Shown: positions 41,268-53,400, counted from the stretch's first letter. The stretch is DNA of 64,000 nt from Acidisoma sp. L85 (GCF_009765865.1 NZ_LMUQ01000003.1:1-64000), one strand, 5' to 3'. The notes: generated by a model from the letters alone, not told the origin. Numbers and translations are program-made.

Positions 41268-44200
41268 ATGATCCTCATTCCGCCAGCTGCAGTCCCCGGT
41301 ACACTCTCGGGGAAGCGCGTCCCAGACGAGGATCACCGGCAATCAAATCACGGTGCCTCGCCGGTCGCTGAGACCGACGGCAGCCCGGTCGGTCTCGTGG
41401 TCGGAGTTGGAGCTTCGGCGGGAGGTCTTGAGGCCTTCACAAAGTTGCTGGATGCTCTCCCCGGCCAGAGCGGCATGGGGTTCATCGTCATTCAGCATCT
41501 CGATCCCACCCATGAGAGCCTGATGGTAGAGCTACTTTCAGCCCATACCCCGATGCCGGTTCTGCAAGCGACCAGTGGGATGATCATCGAGCGTGACCAC
41601 GTCTATGTCATCCCGCCAGGTCGCTACCTTTCCGTCGCCCAAGGCGTGTTACAGCTTTCGCGACCTGTGGCGCCTCGAGGCGCGCGGTTGCCTTTTGACT
41701 TCCTCCTGCGTTCGCTAGCCGAGGAATTTGGCAGTCGCGCCATCAGCGTGATCCTTTCGGGAACCGGTGCCGACGGAAGTCTTGGGTCGCAGACGATCCG
41801 GCTTAGAGGCGGTCATACCATCGCTCAGCAGCCTGACGAGGCCGCTTATGACGGTATGCCGCGGAGCGCGATCGCCGCCGGCGTTGTCGACGTCGTGCTT
41901 CCGATTATTGATATTCCGGCCGCCTTGATCCAATATGCCGGACAGAGATCACTCCGAATCATTGCCGAGGGGGTTACCCCAGTCCGTTTGCCGCGCGACT
42001 GCGTGAATGAAATCATCGAACTTATACGCGCTAGGACTGTTTATGATTTCACGCTTTACAAGCCGGGAACCTTGAAGCGTCGCATCGAGCGACGCATGGC
42101 GATGGCGTCTATCCCAGCCGCGGACATGGGACGGTATCTCGCGACCCTTGGCAATGACACGGCGGAGGTCGATCTCCTTGCGATGGACCTACTGATCAAC
42201 GTGACAAGTTTCTTTCGAGATCGCAAGGTGTTCGAGGTTCTGTCGGAAAGGATCGTACCGGAATTGGTGCGTGCCCATGCCGACAATCAGCCGATCCGCA
42301 TCTGGATCGTTGGATGCAGCACGGGGCAAGAGACCTATTCCTTAGCCATGCTGTTCCACGAACAGGTGGCAGCGGCAAAGTTGGATATGAGGCTGCAATT
42401 CTTTGCGTCTGATGTCGATCCGGAGGCCATAGCGACCGCTCGGGAAGGGCTCTATCCGGCCGCTATCGAGGCCGAAGTCTCTCCGGCGCGTTTGGTGCGG
42501 TTCTTTTCGAAGGAAGATCACGGTTACAGGGTTTCGGCTGAACTACGCGGCATGGTGGTCTTCACGGTCCAAAATGTACTGGCTGATCCGCCATTCTCGC
42601 GTCTCGATTTGATATCCTGTCGGAATCTTCTCATCTATCTAAGCCCAGAGGCCCAAGCGAAGGTCATATCCGTCGTTCAATTCGCACTCCGCGAAAATGG
42701 CGTACTTCTCCTTGGCACCTCTGAAACGATCGAAGAGGCCGATAATCGCTTTTCTGTGATTTCGAAGCCCGAGCGGCTCTATAGACGTGTGGGTCGCGAT
42801 TTTCCGATGGATGCCGCGTATGCCTCATCAGTCAGTGAAGCCGGCAGGTTTCATCCAAGGCCAGGCCCGGGACCGAAGCTTGCTCGTCAAGTCTCACTCG
42901 CTGACTTCGGACGGCGGCTCGTCCTAGAGAAATACGCTCCGGCATCGATCTTGATCAACTACAAGCACGATTGTCTATTTTCCGTAGGGCCCACCGATCG
43001 CTATCTACGCGCAACTCCCGAGGAACCAACGCAAGATCTTTTCGCGATGGCGCGGCCGGAAATACGCTCCAAGCTCAAGTCGGCGGTTGATCGAGCCATC
43101 CGAGAGAAAACCCGCGTGATCGAGGCGGGCGGACGAGGGAAAGGCAACGACGGTTCGACTTCCTTCAACATCGACGTGCAACCCGTGACGAACGCGGGCG
43201 AGGAATTTCTACTCGTTTCATTCGTCAGTGGTCCGTCGCCAGAGGAAAGCCGTCGCGGCGTTCCGTCGCCGCACATGAGTGCGTCAACGGTAGACGACCA
43301 GCAGGAACTGGAGAGCACGAAGGCTGAACTGCAGACCGCGTTGCGTGACCTAGAGATCATGGTTGAAGAGCATAAGGCCATTAATGAGGAGGCATTGTCC
43401 GCTAACGAGGAGTATCAGTCGACGAACGAAGAGTTACTAGCGTCAAAGGAGGAACTACAATCACTCAACGAGGAGCTGACGGCCTTAAATCATCAATTGC
43501 AAGAAGCACTGAGCCGACAGCGCGTAACATCGGACGACCTTCAAAACGTTCTTTATAGTACTGACGTCGCAACCATATTTCTCGACGCCAATCTTAAAAT
43601 CCGATTCTTCACGCCAGCGACGCGAGCATTGTTTAGCGTTATCCCCAGCGATATCGGACGACCCTTGGCGGACCTCGCATCGCTTGCTCCCGAGGCTTCC
43701 ATCACGATCGATGCCCAAACGGTCTTGACTAGCGAGACGCTTGTGGAGAGGGAGATCGAAGGGGAGGGAGGCACGTGGTATCGGCGCCGGATATCGCCTT
43801 ATAGAGCGCATGACGCTAAAGTGGAAGGCGTCGTCATCACCTTCACCGATATAACGAAGCGTATTTATGCCGGAAGGGAACTTGAGGCAGCCAAACAACA
43901 AGCCGAATTGGCTAACGTCACGAAGTCGCGCTTCCTCGCCGCCGCAAGCCACGACCTTCGGCAGCCGCTTCAAACGCTCACCCTGCTTCAGGGTCTTTTG
44001 GCGCAGAGTATAGAGGGGGAGAAAGCTCAGACGCTTGTCGCCCGTTTAGACGAAACCCTTGCAGCCATGTCTGGCATGTTGAACACCTTGCTCGACATCA
44101 ACCAGATCGACGCTGGGACGGTTTGCCCGGAAATCGTGACATTTCCAATCAACGATTTGCTCACGCGGCTAAGAGACGAATTTTCCTATCACGCCCAAGC

Positions 44201-45749
44201 CCGAGGCCTTTCTCTAAGCGTCGTCTCTTGTGGGTTGGCCGTTGAAAGCGACCCCCATTTGCTCGAGCAGATAATCCGGAACTTGCTATCGAACGCAATC
44301 AAATACACTAAGCACGGCAAGGTGTTGCTCGGCTGCAGACGGCACGCCACCGGCCTGACCGTTGAAGTTTGGGACACTGGGATCGGAGTGTCCCCAGGCG
44401 AGCTTCAGTCGATTTTTCAGGAATATTATCAGGTTGACAATGCAGCGCGAGAGAGAAGCCGGGGGCTTGGTCTCGGCCTCTCCATTGTCAAGCGCCTGGC
44501 TGACCTACTCGGTGGCCCCATCCGCGTCCATTCTTCACCCGGGAGAGGGTCAGTTTTTAAGCTGGATGTAGCATTTCCCGCACGTGAACTTGCCGCTACT
44601 CCCGTCCGCCATGGCGAGATCGGAGCAAAGGAGCGGGCGGCTGTTCGCCAACTCAGCGGTTCAGTTCTGGTCGTGGAAGACGACACAGAGGTGAGGGAAC
44701 TCCTCGCGCTTGTATTGCGCGAACAGGGACATCATCCCACAACAGCGTCCGACGGGGTTTTCGCACTTGATCTGGTGACGAGGCAGTTGTCTAAACCGGA
44801 TCTGCTGATCAGCGACTACAACCTTCCCGGCGGCATGAATGGACTCGAGGTCATCAGACGCCTTCGGGATGTGATCGGTCGTGAGATACCGGCGATTGTC
44901 TTGACCGGGGACACTTCGAGCGAGACCTCGAACAGCGTGGCCAGCCAGCGTAGCGTTCAGCTGAATAAGCCGGTAAGGACGGATGAGCTGACGAAGGTCA
45001 TACAACACCTTCTCAGAGCGTCCCCGATATCCCCAGCCGCGCCGCTCATGCGGGCCGCCGGCAAGCTCGCTCAGCGCGTCTCCCCAATCGTTTTTGTCGT
45101 TGACGACGATAGTCATGTGCGTGATGCGATACGTGAAGTGTTGGAGGAGGACGGCCGGATCGCCGAAGCTTTCGCGAGCGGCGAGGAGTTCCTCGCAACC
45201 TACCGGCCCGGACGGGAAGCCTGTCTCCTCGTTGACGCTTCCCTTCCAGAGATGAGCGGTCTTGAGTTGTTGCGCCACTTGCGCCGCGGAGGCGACGAGA
45301 TGCCGGCGATAATGATTACTGGCAACGGCGACGTGCCGATGGCCGTCGAAGCGATGAAAGCGGGGGCATCGGACTTCATAGAGAAGCCGATCGGTCCCAA
45401 GGAGCTTTTGGCCAGCGTTGCGCGCGCGCTTGAGGAGGCCGGGGATTCCCATAAACTAATCGCCTCGCGCGCGGCCGCGGCGTCGCAAGTCGCAGGCCTC
45501 ACTCCGCGGCAGCGCCAGATCATGGCGCTCGTCTTGGCCGGTCATCCCAGCAAGAATATCGCAAGCGACCTCGGCATCAGCCAGCGCACTGTCGAGAACC
45601 ATCGCGCCTCGATAATGGAGAAGACTGGTGCGACGTCGCTGCCCGCACTGGCACGGCTGGCCCTTGCCGCAGCGCGAACCAAACAGCCGGGGTTTGGAGA
45701 CGGAAGCGAACAAGAAGCAACGATAACTTGTCTGCCAATCGCTAAGTAG
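41268..45749 (+). CDS. CheB-CheR-PAS-histidine kinase-REC-REC-LuxR hybrid regulator
   Basis: A 1493-residue one-protein signalling chain. In order: CheB methylesterase (GVGASAGG, Ser50), CheR methyltransferase (about 245-500, SAM motif GCSTGQETYS at 349-358), a Glu-rich coiled coil (about 680-750) with EEYQSTNEEL repeats, PAS (about 755-870), histidine kinase (ASHDLRQP, His895) with ATPase domain (EQIIRNLLSNAIKYT). Then a first receiver (Asp1183), a second receiver (VVDDDSHVRD, acceptor Asp1323), and a C-terminal LuxR/FixJ helix-turn-helix (from about 1410, ISQRTVENHRASIMEKTGA). The last two parts together look like a complete FixJ/NarL-type regulator. The fusion would bind DNA directly after phosphorelay. 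It is the only DNA-binding regulator in the island, making it the best candidate to act at the 17-bp motif. The ATG has weak GAGAGCCGG before it. Confidence 0.9.
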   Translation: MILIPPAAVPGTLSGKRVPDEDHRQSNHGASPVAETDGSPVGLVVGVGASAGGLEAFTKLLDALPGQSGMGFIVIQHLDPTHESLMVELLSAHTPMPVLQATSGMIIERDHVYVIPPGRYLSVAQGVLQLSRPVAPRGARLPFDFLLRSLAEEFGSRAISVILSGTGADGSLGSQTIRLRGGHTIAQQPDEAAYDGMPRSAIAAGVVDVVLPIIDIPAALIQYAGQRSLRIIAEGVTPVRLPRDCVNEIIELIRARTVYDFTLYKPGTLKRRIERRMAMASIPAADMGRYLATLGNDTAEVDLLAMDLLINVTSFFRDRKVFEVLSERIVPELVRAHADNQPIRIWIVGCSTGQETYSLAMLFHEQVAAAKLDMRLQFFASDVDPEAIATAREGLYPAAIEAEVSPARLVRFFSKEDHGYRVSAELRGMVVFTVQNVLADPPFSRLDLISCRNLLIYLSPEAQAKVISVVQFALRENGVLLLGTSETIEEADNRFSVISKPERLYRRVGRDFPMDAAYASSVSEAGRFHPRPGPGPKLARQVSLADFGRRLVLEKYAPASILINYKHDCLFSVGPTDRYLRATPEEPTQDLFAMARPEIRSKLKSAVDRAIREKTRVIEAGGRGKGNDGSTSFNIDVQPVTNAGEEFLLVSFVSGPSPEESRRGVPSPHMSASTVDDQQELESTKAELQTALRDLEIMVEEHKAINEEALSANEEYQSTNEELLASKEELQSLNEELTALNHQLQEALSRQRVTSDDLQNVLYSTDVATIFLDANLKIRFFTPATRALFSVIPSDIGRPLADLASLAPEASITIDAQTVLTSETLVEREIEGEGGTWYRRRISPYRAHDAKVEGVVITFTDITKRIYAGRELEAAKQQAELANVTKSRFLAAASHDLRQPLQTLTLLQGLLAQSIEGEKAQTLVARLDETLAAMSGMLNTLLDINQIDAGTVCPEIVTFPINDLLTRLRDEFSYHAQARGLSLSVVSCGLAVESDPHLLEQIIRNLLSNAIKYTKHGKVLLGCRRHATGLTVEVWDTGIGVSPGELQSIFQEYYQVDNAARERSRGLGLGLSIVKRLADLLGGPIRVHSSPGRGSVFKLDVAFPARELAATPVRHGEIGAKERAAVRQLSGSVLVVEDDTEVRELLALVLREQGHHPTTASDGVFALDLVTRQLSKPDLLISDYNLPGGMNGLEVIRRLRDVIGREIPAIVLTGDTSSETSNSVASQRSVQLNKPVRTDELTKVIQHLLRASPISPAAPLMRAAGKLAQRVSPIVFVVDDDSHVRDAIREVLEEDGRIAEAFASGEEFLATYRPGREACLLVDASLPEMSGLELLRHLRRGGDEMPAIMITGNGDVPMAVEAMKAGASDFIEKPIGPKELLASVARALEEAGDSHKLIASRAAAASQVAGLTPRQRQIMALVLAGHPSKNIASDLGISQRTVENHRASIMEKTGATSLPALARLALAAARTKQPGFGDGSEQEATITCLPIAK

Positions 45750-45911
45750 TGTCGATGGCGGTGAGGGCCATTTTCTTGATCAACATGCAACGATTGAAGT
45801 GGGTTGATGGTCGGGCCAGATGTGATCCTAGACGAGGGTTCGAAGCCCCTGTCAAAAACCTCATGTGGATCCGGCCACCCGGAGTGCAGCATAGCCGCGC
45901 AGGGCTGCACT

Positions 45912-46060
45912 CGGGAAGTGACCTGACCAATGGCGAAAGGACGATCCTGGAACCATTCCTGCCGCCGCCGCGCCCTCGCGGCCGGAAGCGGAAGTGGTCG
46001 ATGCGGCAGATCGTGAACGCGATCCTCCACATGCTCCGGCCGTGCCTGAGTGGATTGCAG
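45912..46060 (+). pseudogene. IS5-family transposase N-terminal fragment
   Basis: A plus-strand frame encoding DLTNGERTILEPFLPPPRPR and RKWSMRQIVNAILHMLR, which matches the N-terminal DUF4096-type start of IS5-family transposases (LTDAEWxxIEPxLPP ... REILNAIxYxLRTG). The catalytic domain is absent, so it is a dead fragment. It lies just after the hybrid regulator. Confidence 0.65.
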
Positions 46061-46683
46061 CGGCCGGGCTGGCCTCGCGGCCAACGCAATCGCGGTCCCG
46101 CTTGAGTAGGCGGTGATGACCGTATCCTAGTTATTGCGGAATCGGCGGCAGGAAGCTGTCGGGCATTGCCTCGAAATCTTTTGCCCATAGGCGATGCGCC
46201 GCGCGGGCCGCCCGCTTCCGTTGTTTTCACACTCGAGTGTCGCTTCAGCCGAAGCCTTCCTCTACGCCGCTTTCTCTGCGCTACTGCTGAGCGGGCTGTG
46301 CCGTTGTTGATCAGTCTCGGAATGGAATCTAAGTCTTTTGAGCAGAGAAGAGACAGGGTTTGACATGGCTCTGCCCGACGGCAGGTAGCCGTAGCAGAGG
46401 TTGCAGTGCGGGCGCCTGCTGCGCTGACCCATCTTTCGGGGCCTGTAGCCCCCAGTGCACAACCCTCGAAAAGCCTGCATACTGCGAGATGGGTCACCCC
46501 TCCTCAGGCGAACATTTGGTCTAGGTATTTTCCGAGCCTCCTCCAATGCCCCGCATTCGACTACGTTGAGTGAAAGAACGACCGAAGGCGAGATGATTTG
46601 AGTTTTCTTCTTGGCGTTGTTTGGCCGCCGAAACCATGGCTTAGCTTTGATCGTGAGAACTGGATTCATATCTTGAGGTACAA
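46061..46683. other. region between the IS5 fragment and the glucan synthase
   Basis: No supported gene. It contains the 17-bp motif at 46522-46538 in front of the glucan synthase. Confidence 0.45.
46522..46538 (+). promoter_or_regulatory. 17-bp island motif, upstream of glucan synthase operon
   Basis: Reads TAGGTATTTTCCGAGCC on the plus strand, 145 bp before the TTG start of the glucan synthase. Confidence 0.76.
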
Positions 46684-47448
46684 TTGACAAGTTTCTTTCT
46701 CCGCGCCTTTGGACGGGCGCGCGCTGCGTCATTATGGGACAGCCAGGCTACGATCCGCGAAGAGCTTTTCAGCGTCGAGCGTCTGGAGGACCACGGGCGG
46801 AGCCTAGCCGCAACTCAATCGATTACTCCGAACCACACCAGAGGTTTTCCGCTCCAGCGGAGACTTGCCGATAATGGGGCGACGCTCCTCGGCGCCTATC
46901 GCAGCATGTTAGCAAGTATTGATGACGGGCGTGCCATCACGCCCGCGGCGGAGTGGTTGATCGACAACTATTATCTTGTTGAAAGGCAAATCCGGGACAT
47001 TCGCTCGGACTTGCCCTCCGGCTATTATCGTCAGCTACCCAAATTAGCGGCCGGCCCCTTCGCCGGCTATCCGCGCATATTCGGCATTGCCTGGGCATTT
47101 GTCGCTCACACGGACAGCGCCTTTGACCTTGAAATTTTGCGCCATTACCTGCGGGCGTACCAGCAGGTTCAGCCGCTCACAATTGGCGAACTCTGGGCAG
47201 TGTCTGTCACGCTCCGGATCATCTTGATTGAGAACTTGGGGCGTCTGGCACGTCAGATCGTGGATAACCGTGCGTCGCGGCAAGAGGCGGATAGTCTCGC
47301 AGATCGTCTGCTCGGAATAGGTCGTCGCGCCATGGAACCTGTATCGGAGATTCTGGGAGCCAGAGGCAAGGAGCGCTCGCCGAGGCCTTCGCCGTTCAGT
47401 TCGTGCATAGGCTGCGCGACCAGGACCCTAAGGTTAGCCCGGCCTTGA
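46684..47448 (+). CDS. ndvB: cyclic beta-1,2-glucan synthase, N-terminal piece (frameshifted)
   Basis: A 254-residue frame covering the start of an NdvB-type glucan synthase (LADNGATLLGAYRSM, AAEWLIDNYYLVERQIRDIR, the LPSGYYRQLPKL motif and the FDLEILRHYLRAYQQVQPLTIGELWA region). It begins with TTG after GAGG. From about 47371 the family sequence continues in another frame: restoring one G within AAGGAGCGCTCGCC would join it to the frame of the next entry. The last 25 residues here are therefore out-of-frame. Either the gene has a frameshift mutation, the ribosome shifts, or the base is a sequencing error. Confidence 0.8.
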   Translation: MTSFFLRAFGRARAASLWDSQATIREELFSVERLEDHGRSLAATQSITPNHTRGFPLQRRLADNGATLLGAYRSMLASIDDGRAITPAAEWLIDNYYLVERQIRDIRSDLPSGYYRQLPKLAAGPFAGYPRIFGIAWAFVAHTDSAFDLEILRHYLRAYQQVQPLTIGELWAVSVTLRIILIENLGRLARQIVDNRASRQEADSLADRLLGIGRRAMEPVSEILGARGKERSPRPSPFSSCIGCATRTLRLARP

Positions 47449-50400
47449 CTTGGCTAGACGCCCGCCTGTCCGCGCAGGGAGTGACGGCCGATCTTGTGGT
47501 GAGAGACGTTCACAGGGTTCAGAGCGCAACCAACGTCACCGTCCGTAACATCATCACCAGTCTTCGTCTTGTTTCTGATGTTGATTGGAACGATGCGATC
47601 GAGCAGGTCAGTCTCGTCGATGATGTATTGGCTGAAGAGAGTGCCTTCAGAGAGATGGACTTTCCGACCCGGAATCTCTATCGCACGGCCGTCGAGGAGT
47701 TGGCCCGCGGTGCGGATCACACGGAGACCGATATTGCGCGCATAGCCGTTCTTAAGGCCCGGGCGGCAAATCGGCCATGCTCTGCCGGAGCGAACGCTCG
47801 CTTAGCGGATCCGGGATATTATCTCTTTGCGGGGGGTCGTCGCGCGTTCGAGACGGAGATCGGCTTTCATCGGCCGTTGCATAAATGGGCGGCTCGTCTC
47901 AATCGTAGTGTTGGGATTGCCGGTTACGGCACTGCCGTCGCAGCATTTACCGTCGTTCTCCTCGCGATGCCGCTTTTGGCTCTCTCGAGGGCCGGCGTCA
48001 GTGGAGCGGGGCTGAGCTTGTTTGGTTTCCTCGGCTTGATCCCGGCCGTGGATGCGGCGGTTTCACTGGTCAATCGTGCCGTCAGCTTTGGTGTCAGTGC
48101 AACGCTCCTACCCGGCCTCGAACTCCGTGATGGCGTTCCGTCGGACCTACGCACCCTTGTTGCAATCCCGACGCTTCTCACCACGCTGAAGGCGGTCGAG
48201 GAGCAGATCAACCGGCTAGAAATCCACCATCTTGCAAGTCTCGGCGGCGATCTGCATTTCGCGCTTGTTTCCGATTGGGTTGACGCGCTCACCGAGCATG
48301 CGGAAGCAGACGGGGCGCTCCTGGCAGCGGCCGCGGATGGCATCGCCCGTCTCAATCGGCAGTATGGACCGGCGCCAGGGGGCACCCGCTTCCTATTGTT
48401 CCACCGTCGGCGGGTCTGGAACGGAGGAGAAGCTCGCTGGATTGGTTGGGAGCGAAAGCGCGGCAAACTTCACGAGTTGAACCGTCTTCTCCGTGCTGCA
48501 ACTGATACCAATTTCCTGGAGATAGATGGACGACCATTGCTCGCACCGCGGGATGTTCGCTACGTCGTAACACTGGACGCGGACACGCGATTGCCGCGCG
48601 ACACCGTTCGCAGGTTGATCGGGAAGATGGCCCATCCGCTCAACCGTCCTCGCGTCGATGCGGCGAAAAGTCGTGTGATTGAAGGCTATGGGGTCCTGCA
48701 GCCGCGCGTTACGCCGTCTCTGCCGGTTGGACGCGAGGGGTCATTATTTCAGCGCATTTTCTCCAGTTCGAGTGGGATCGATTCATATTCCGCGGCGGTT
48801 TCCGACGTCTATCAGGATTTGTTTGGCGAGGGATCCTACGCCGGCAAGGGGATCTACGACATCGACGCCTTTGAGGCGTCTTTGGCCGGTCGGGTACCCG
48901 AATCGTCCCTCCTCAGCCATGACTTGTTCGAAGGTGTCTTCGCGCGCGCGGGCCTCGCCTCTGATATTGAGGTCATTGAGGAATTTCCTTCGCGCTATGA
49001 CATAAGCGCTCTTCGCCATCATCGTTGGGCGCGCGGCGACTGGCAGCTCCTGCCCTGGATCTTGGGACGTGGGCCAATGGCCGTTCGCGCAGCTCGGATG
49101 TTCGGCGCCATGCCGCCCATCGGTCGCTGCAAGATGCTGGATAATCTGCGCCGCACCCTTTCGGCCCCTGTGGCTATGGTTGCCTTACTCGCCGGTTGGA
49201 CCCTGACCCTGAACCAAGCTGTAACGTGGACGGTCTTTATCCTTGCAACGATCATCGTGCCGGCAGCTATACCGGTTATCGTCTCAATCCGTCCGCGCGG
49301 CCCGGGGATCACTGTCGGGAGCCATCTTCGTGCTCTCGGTCGGGATTCCCGTCTAGCAAGCACGCTCTTTGCGTTCACCATCATGTTTTTGGCCCATCAA
49401 GCTTGGTTGATGGGTGACGCGATCGCGCGCACGTTGTGGCGCCTCTTCGTCGTTCGCCGTCATCTGCTGGAATGGGTTCCCGCCGCTCAAGCGAACCTCT
49501 GTCCCCGTCTCGATGTCTTCGGCTCCTACCGTAAAATGGTTGCCGCGCCGTTGATTGGCGGCGCTGCTATACTACTATCTGTAATCTTCGGGCGCGGAAC
49601 TTGGCCGCTGGTCGCCCCATTTGCCGTGCTCTGGGCATTCTCTCCGGCTGGCGCGCGCTGGGTGAGCCGCTCGCCGCGAGTTGCCATTCGGCCCTCGAGA
49701 TCGGATCCCCGCACGAGCGTGTTGAGGTTGACCGCGCGCCGCACCTGGCGGTTTTTTGAGACCTTCGTAACGTCGGCCGACCACATGTTGCCGCCCGACA
49801 ATTTCCAGGAGACGCCAACGCCGACCGTGGCGCATAGAACGTCACCGACGAATATCGGACTCTATCTCCTCTCGGTGGCCAGCGCACGGGATCTTGGCTG
49901 GATCGGACTCGTCGAGGCGACCGAGCGGCTTGAGGCAACGCTTGCCACCTTGCACGGCTTGCCACGCTTCAGGGGTCATTTCTACAACTGGTATGGCACG
50001 CTTGATCTACGACCGCTCGACCCGGTCTACATCTCGTCCGTCGATAGCGGGAACTTGGCGGGACATCTCATCGCTCTCGCCAACGTTTGTAGAGACTGGA
50101 AGACGAATTCTTTTGATGCTGCCGGCCGCCTTGGCGGCATCGCCGACGCCATCGCCCTCACTCATGAGGAGGCGCGACGCTTCCGTGACCTACCCCGAAC
50201 GCAGACGGTGACGTGGCGCGAGCTTGATGGGGCACTCGCCAACCTTGCAATCATGTCTGAGCGACCATTGAGCACCCCAGACGAGCTTTCACAACGTTTG
50301 GCTGGCCTCGCGGGTCAAGCTGAGACGATAGCGGATATGGCGCGGGCGTTTGCCGAAGAACGCGGTCCCGATGTGGGCAAAGATATGGTGTTTTGGGCCG

Positions 50401-53400
50401 AGGCGAGCCTAAACACGATAGCGACGCACTGCCGCGATCTTGGGCTGACGGCCGCGGCAGACGACGCGATTAAGGTGCGCCTCTCTGCGATCGAGAGTGT
50501 CGCCCGTTCGTTGGCCCTCGGGATGGATTTCGGCTTCCTTTTCGACGAAAAGCGTAGGCTTTTGTCAATTGGCTACCTCCTATCCGATAACACTTTGGAT
50601 TCGAACTGCTACGACCTCCTGGCGTCCGAGGCGCGGCTCGCGAGTTTCTTTGCAATTGCGAAGGGCGATGTTCCCGCGCGCCACTGGTTCCGTTTGGGCC
50701 GCTCGGTCACTCCCGTCGCGCGTGGCGCGGCACTCATCTCCTGGTCAGGCTCAATGTTCGAGTATCTGATGCCATCGCTGATCATGCGCGCGCCCGGGGG
50801 AAGCCTTTTCGAGCAGACGAGCCGCCTCATTGTGCGTCGGCAGATCGATTACGCTTCGGGCCTGGACTTGCCATGGGGCATTTCGGAGTCTGCCTATAAC
50901 GTCCGCGATCTGGAGTTTACCTATCAGTATTCGAACTTTGGCGTCCCTGGCCTCGGCCTGAAGCGAGGCCTCGGCGAAAATCGGGTGATAGCGCCCTATG
51001 CCACCGCCCTCGCGACAATGGTCGATCTGCATGCCGCGTCCAGGAATCTTACCCGGCTTGCCGCGATCGGCGGCCTTGGACGCTACGGTTTCTACGAGGC
51101 GCTGGACTACACGCCTGCTCGCGTGCCGGTCGGCGAACGGGTCGCTATCGTGCAGGCCTTCATGGCTCACCATCAAGGGATGACCATCGCCGCCATCGCA
51201 GATGCTCTCTTGGACGGCGTAATGCGGTCGCGGTTCCATGCCGAGCCGATCATTCAGGCAACGGAGCTGCTGTTACAGGAGCGTCCGCCTCGCGAGATTG
51301 CCGTCGCGCGTCCTTGGGCGGCGGACGCAACATCATCCAGATCCCACGATATGGAGGCACCTGGAGGACGTCGGTTTGCGTCAGCTCATCAAGTGACGCC
51401 CGCCACCCATCTTCTCTCAAACGGGCGCTATGCCCTTATGCTCACGGCGGCAGGCTCGGGCTACAGCCGCTGGGGAGATCTTGCCGTGACTCGCTGGCGG
51501 GAAGACGCCACCTGCGACGACCGCGGCTCCTATGTATATCTCAGGGATGTCAGGAGCGGGCAGGTGTGGTCGGCAACGTTTCAGCCGACGGCCATTGAGC
51601 CGCAGGAATACCATGTTGTCTTCAACGAGGATCGAGCCGAGTTCACCCGTCGCGATGGAACATTGACAACGATTATGGATGCGCTCGTTTCGGTCGAGGA
51701 TGACGCCGAAGTGAGGCGCGTCACCATCACCAACACTGGCAATCGCCCACGCGAAGTCGAGGTGACATCCTATGCCGAGCTCGTGCTCGCCCCTCAGGCC
51801 GCCGATGTTTCCCATCCGGCCTTCTCGAAGCTTTTCGTCCAGACAGAATTCCTCCCCGAAGTTGGCGCCATTCTAGCCACGCGCCGAAGACGGACGCCGG
51901 AGGAGCCCGAGATTTGGGCGGCTCATTTGGCCGTCGTTGATGGTGAAGCCGTAGGGGGCATCGAGATTGAGACCGACCGGGCGCGGTTTCTCGGCCGTGG
52001 GCGCGACCCGAGAACGCCAATCGCGATGACAGATGCCCGGCCTCTTTCAAACACCATCGGCACGGTGCTCGATCCGGTGTTCGCGTTGCGCCGAAAGGTT
52101 CGGGTCGCCGCGGGATCGACCGCGACGGTCGCTTTCTGGACAATCGTTGCTTCAACCAGGAAAGCTCTACTGGATGATGTCGACAAGCATAGAGACACGG
52201 CAGCCTTCGCGCGGGCGGGAACGCTTGCTTGGACACAGGCGCAGGTCCAGCTAAATCATTTCGGTATCACCGCTGCTGAGGCCGGCCTTTTTCAGCGTCT
52301 CGCTGGCTATGTCATCTATGCGACGCGAACGTTGCGACCGTCGTCGGATTCCTTAATTCGAGGCGCCGGCCCACAATCAGGGTTATGGGCACAGGGGATC
52401 TCCGGGGACTTGCCCATTGTGCTCTTACGGATCAGCGATATCGAGAACCTCGATATCGCGCGCCAGCTATCGCAGGCGCATGAGTATTGGCGGATGAAGC
52501 AGCTCGCTGTCGACTTGGTAATCCTCAACGAGCGGCAATCTTCCTATGTCCAAGACCTCCAAGTCGCGATCGACGCGCAGGTCCGTACGAGCCAATCCCG
52601 GTGGCGAACGGGAGCGAAGGGGCCGTCCGGGCGCGTCTTTGTGCTGCGGGCCGACCTTATCCCGCCCGAAACAAAGGCCCTTCTTGGTTCCGCGGCGCGC
52701 GTTGTGTTCGTCGCACAGCGAGGAAGCCTCTTCGATCAGCTCGACAGGATTGCCGAAACGGGCAATGCGGCCAGAGCGCCCACACAGATAGCACCTCCTA
52801 GAGTAGAAGCGGTTTTGGCGCCCGTGTCGCCAAAGCTCGAGTTCTTCAATGGCCTCGGCGGTTTCGCGGATGGTGGGAAGGAGTATGTGACCATCCTCGG
52901 CCCCGGCTTGTCGACGCCGGCGCCCTGGATCAACGTCATCGCCAATCCCACCTTCGGCTTCCAGGTCGCGGCGGACGGCGGCGGCTATACCTGGTCCGCA
53001 AACAGCCGCGAGTACCAGCTGACACCTTGGTCGAACGACCCCGTGACCGATCCTTCGGGAGAGGTTTTATACCTCCGCGATGATGAGAGTGGAGATGTGT
53101 GGACGCCCACCGCACTTCCCATGCGCGACGAAGGCGCAACCTATATCGCGCATCATGGACGCGGCTATACTCGCTTCAAAAATTCAGCGCATGGCGTTGA
53201 TGTCGAACTTCTCCAGTATGTGCCGATCGACGCGCCGGTTAAGATTTCGCGCCTTATCCTCCACAACCGTTCGAGGAAGGCTCGGCGCCTTAGTGTAACG
53301 GCCTATGTCGAGTGGGTTCTCGCCCCGTCGCGGTCGTCTTCGCTGCCGTTTGTTACGACGGAGATCGATCCCTCTACAGGTGCGATTTTTGCTCGAAATC

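Noticed and set aside
44661-45452. 263-codon minus-strand frame within the hybrid regulator
   Set aside because: Antisense to the two receiver domains, whose motifs are intact on the plus strand.
45742-46497. 251-codon minus-strand frame after the hybrid regulator
   Set aside because: Product is Arg/Pro-rich; the plus strand carries the IS5 fragment instead.
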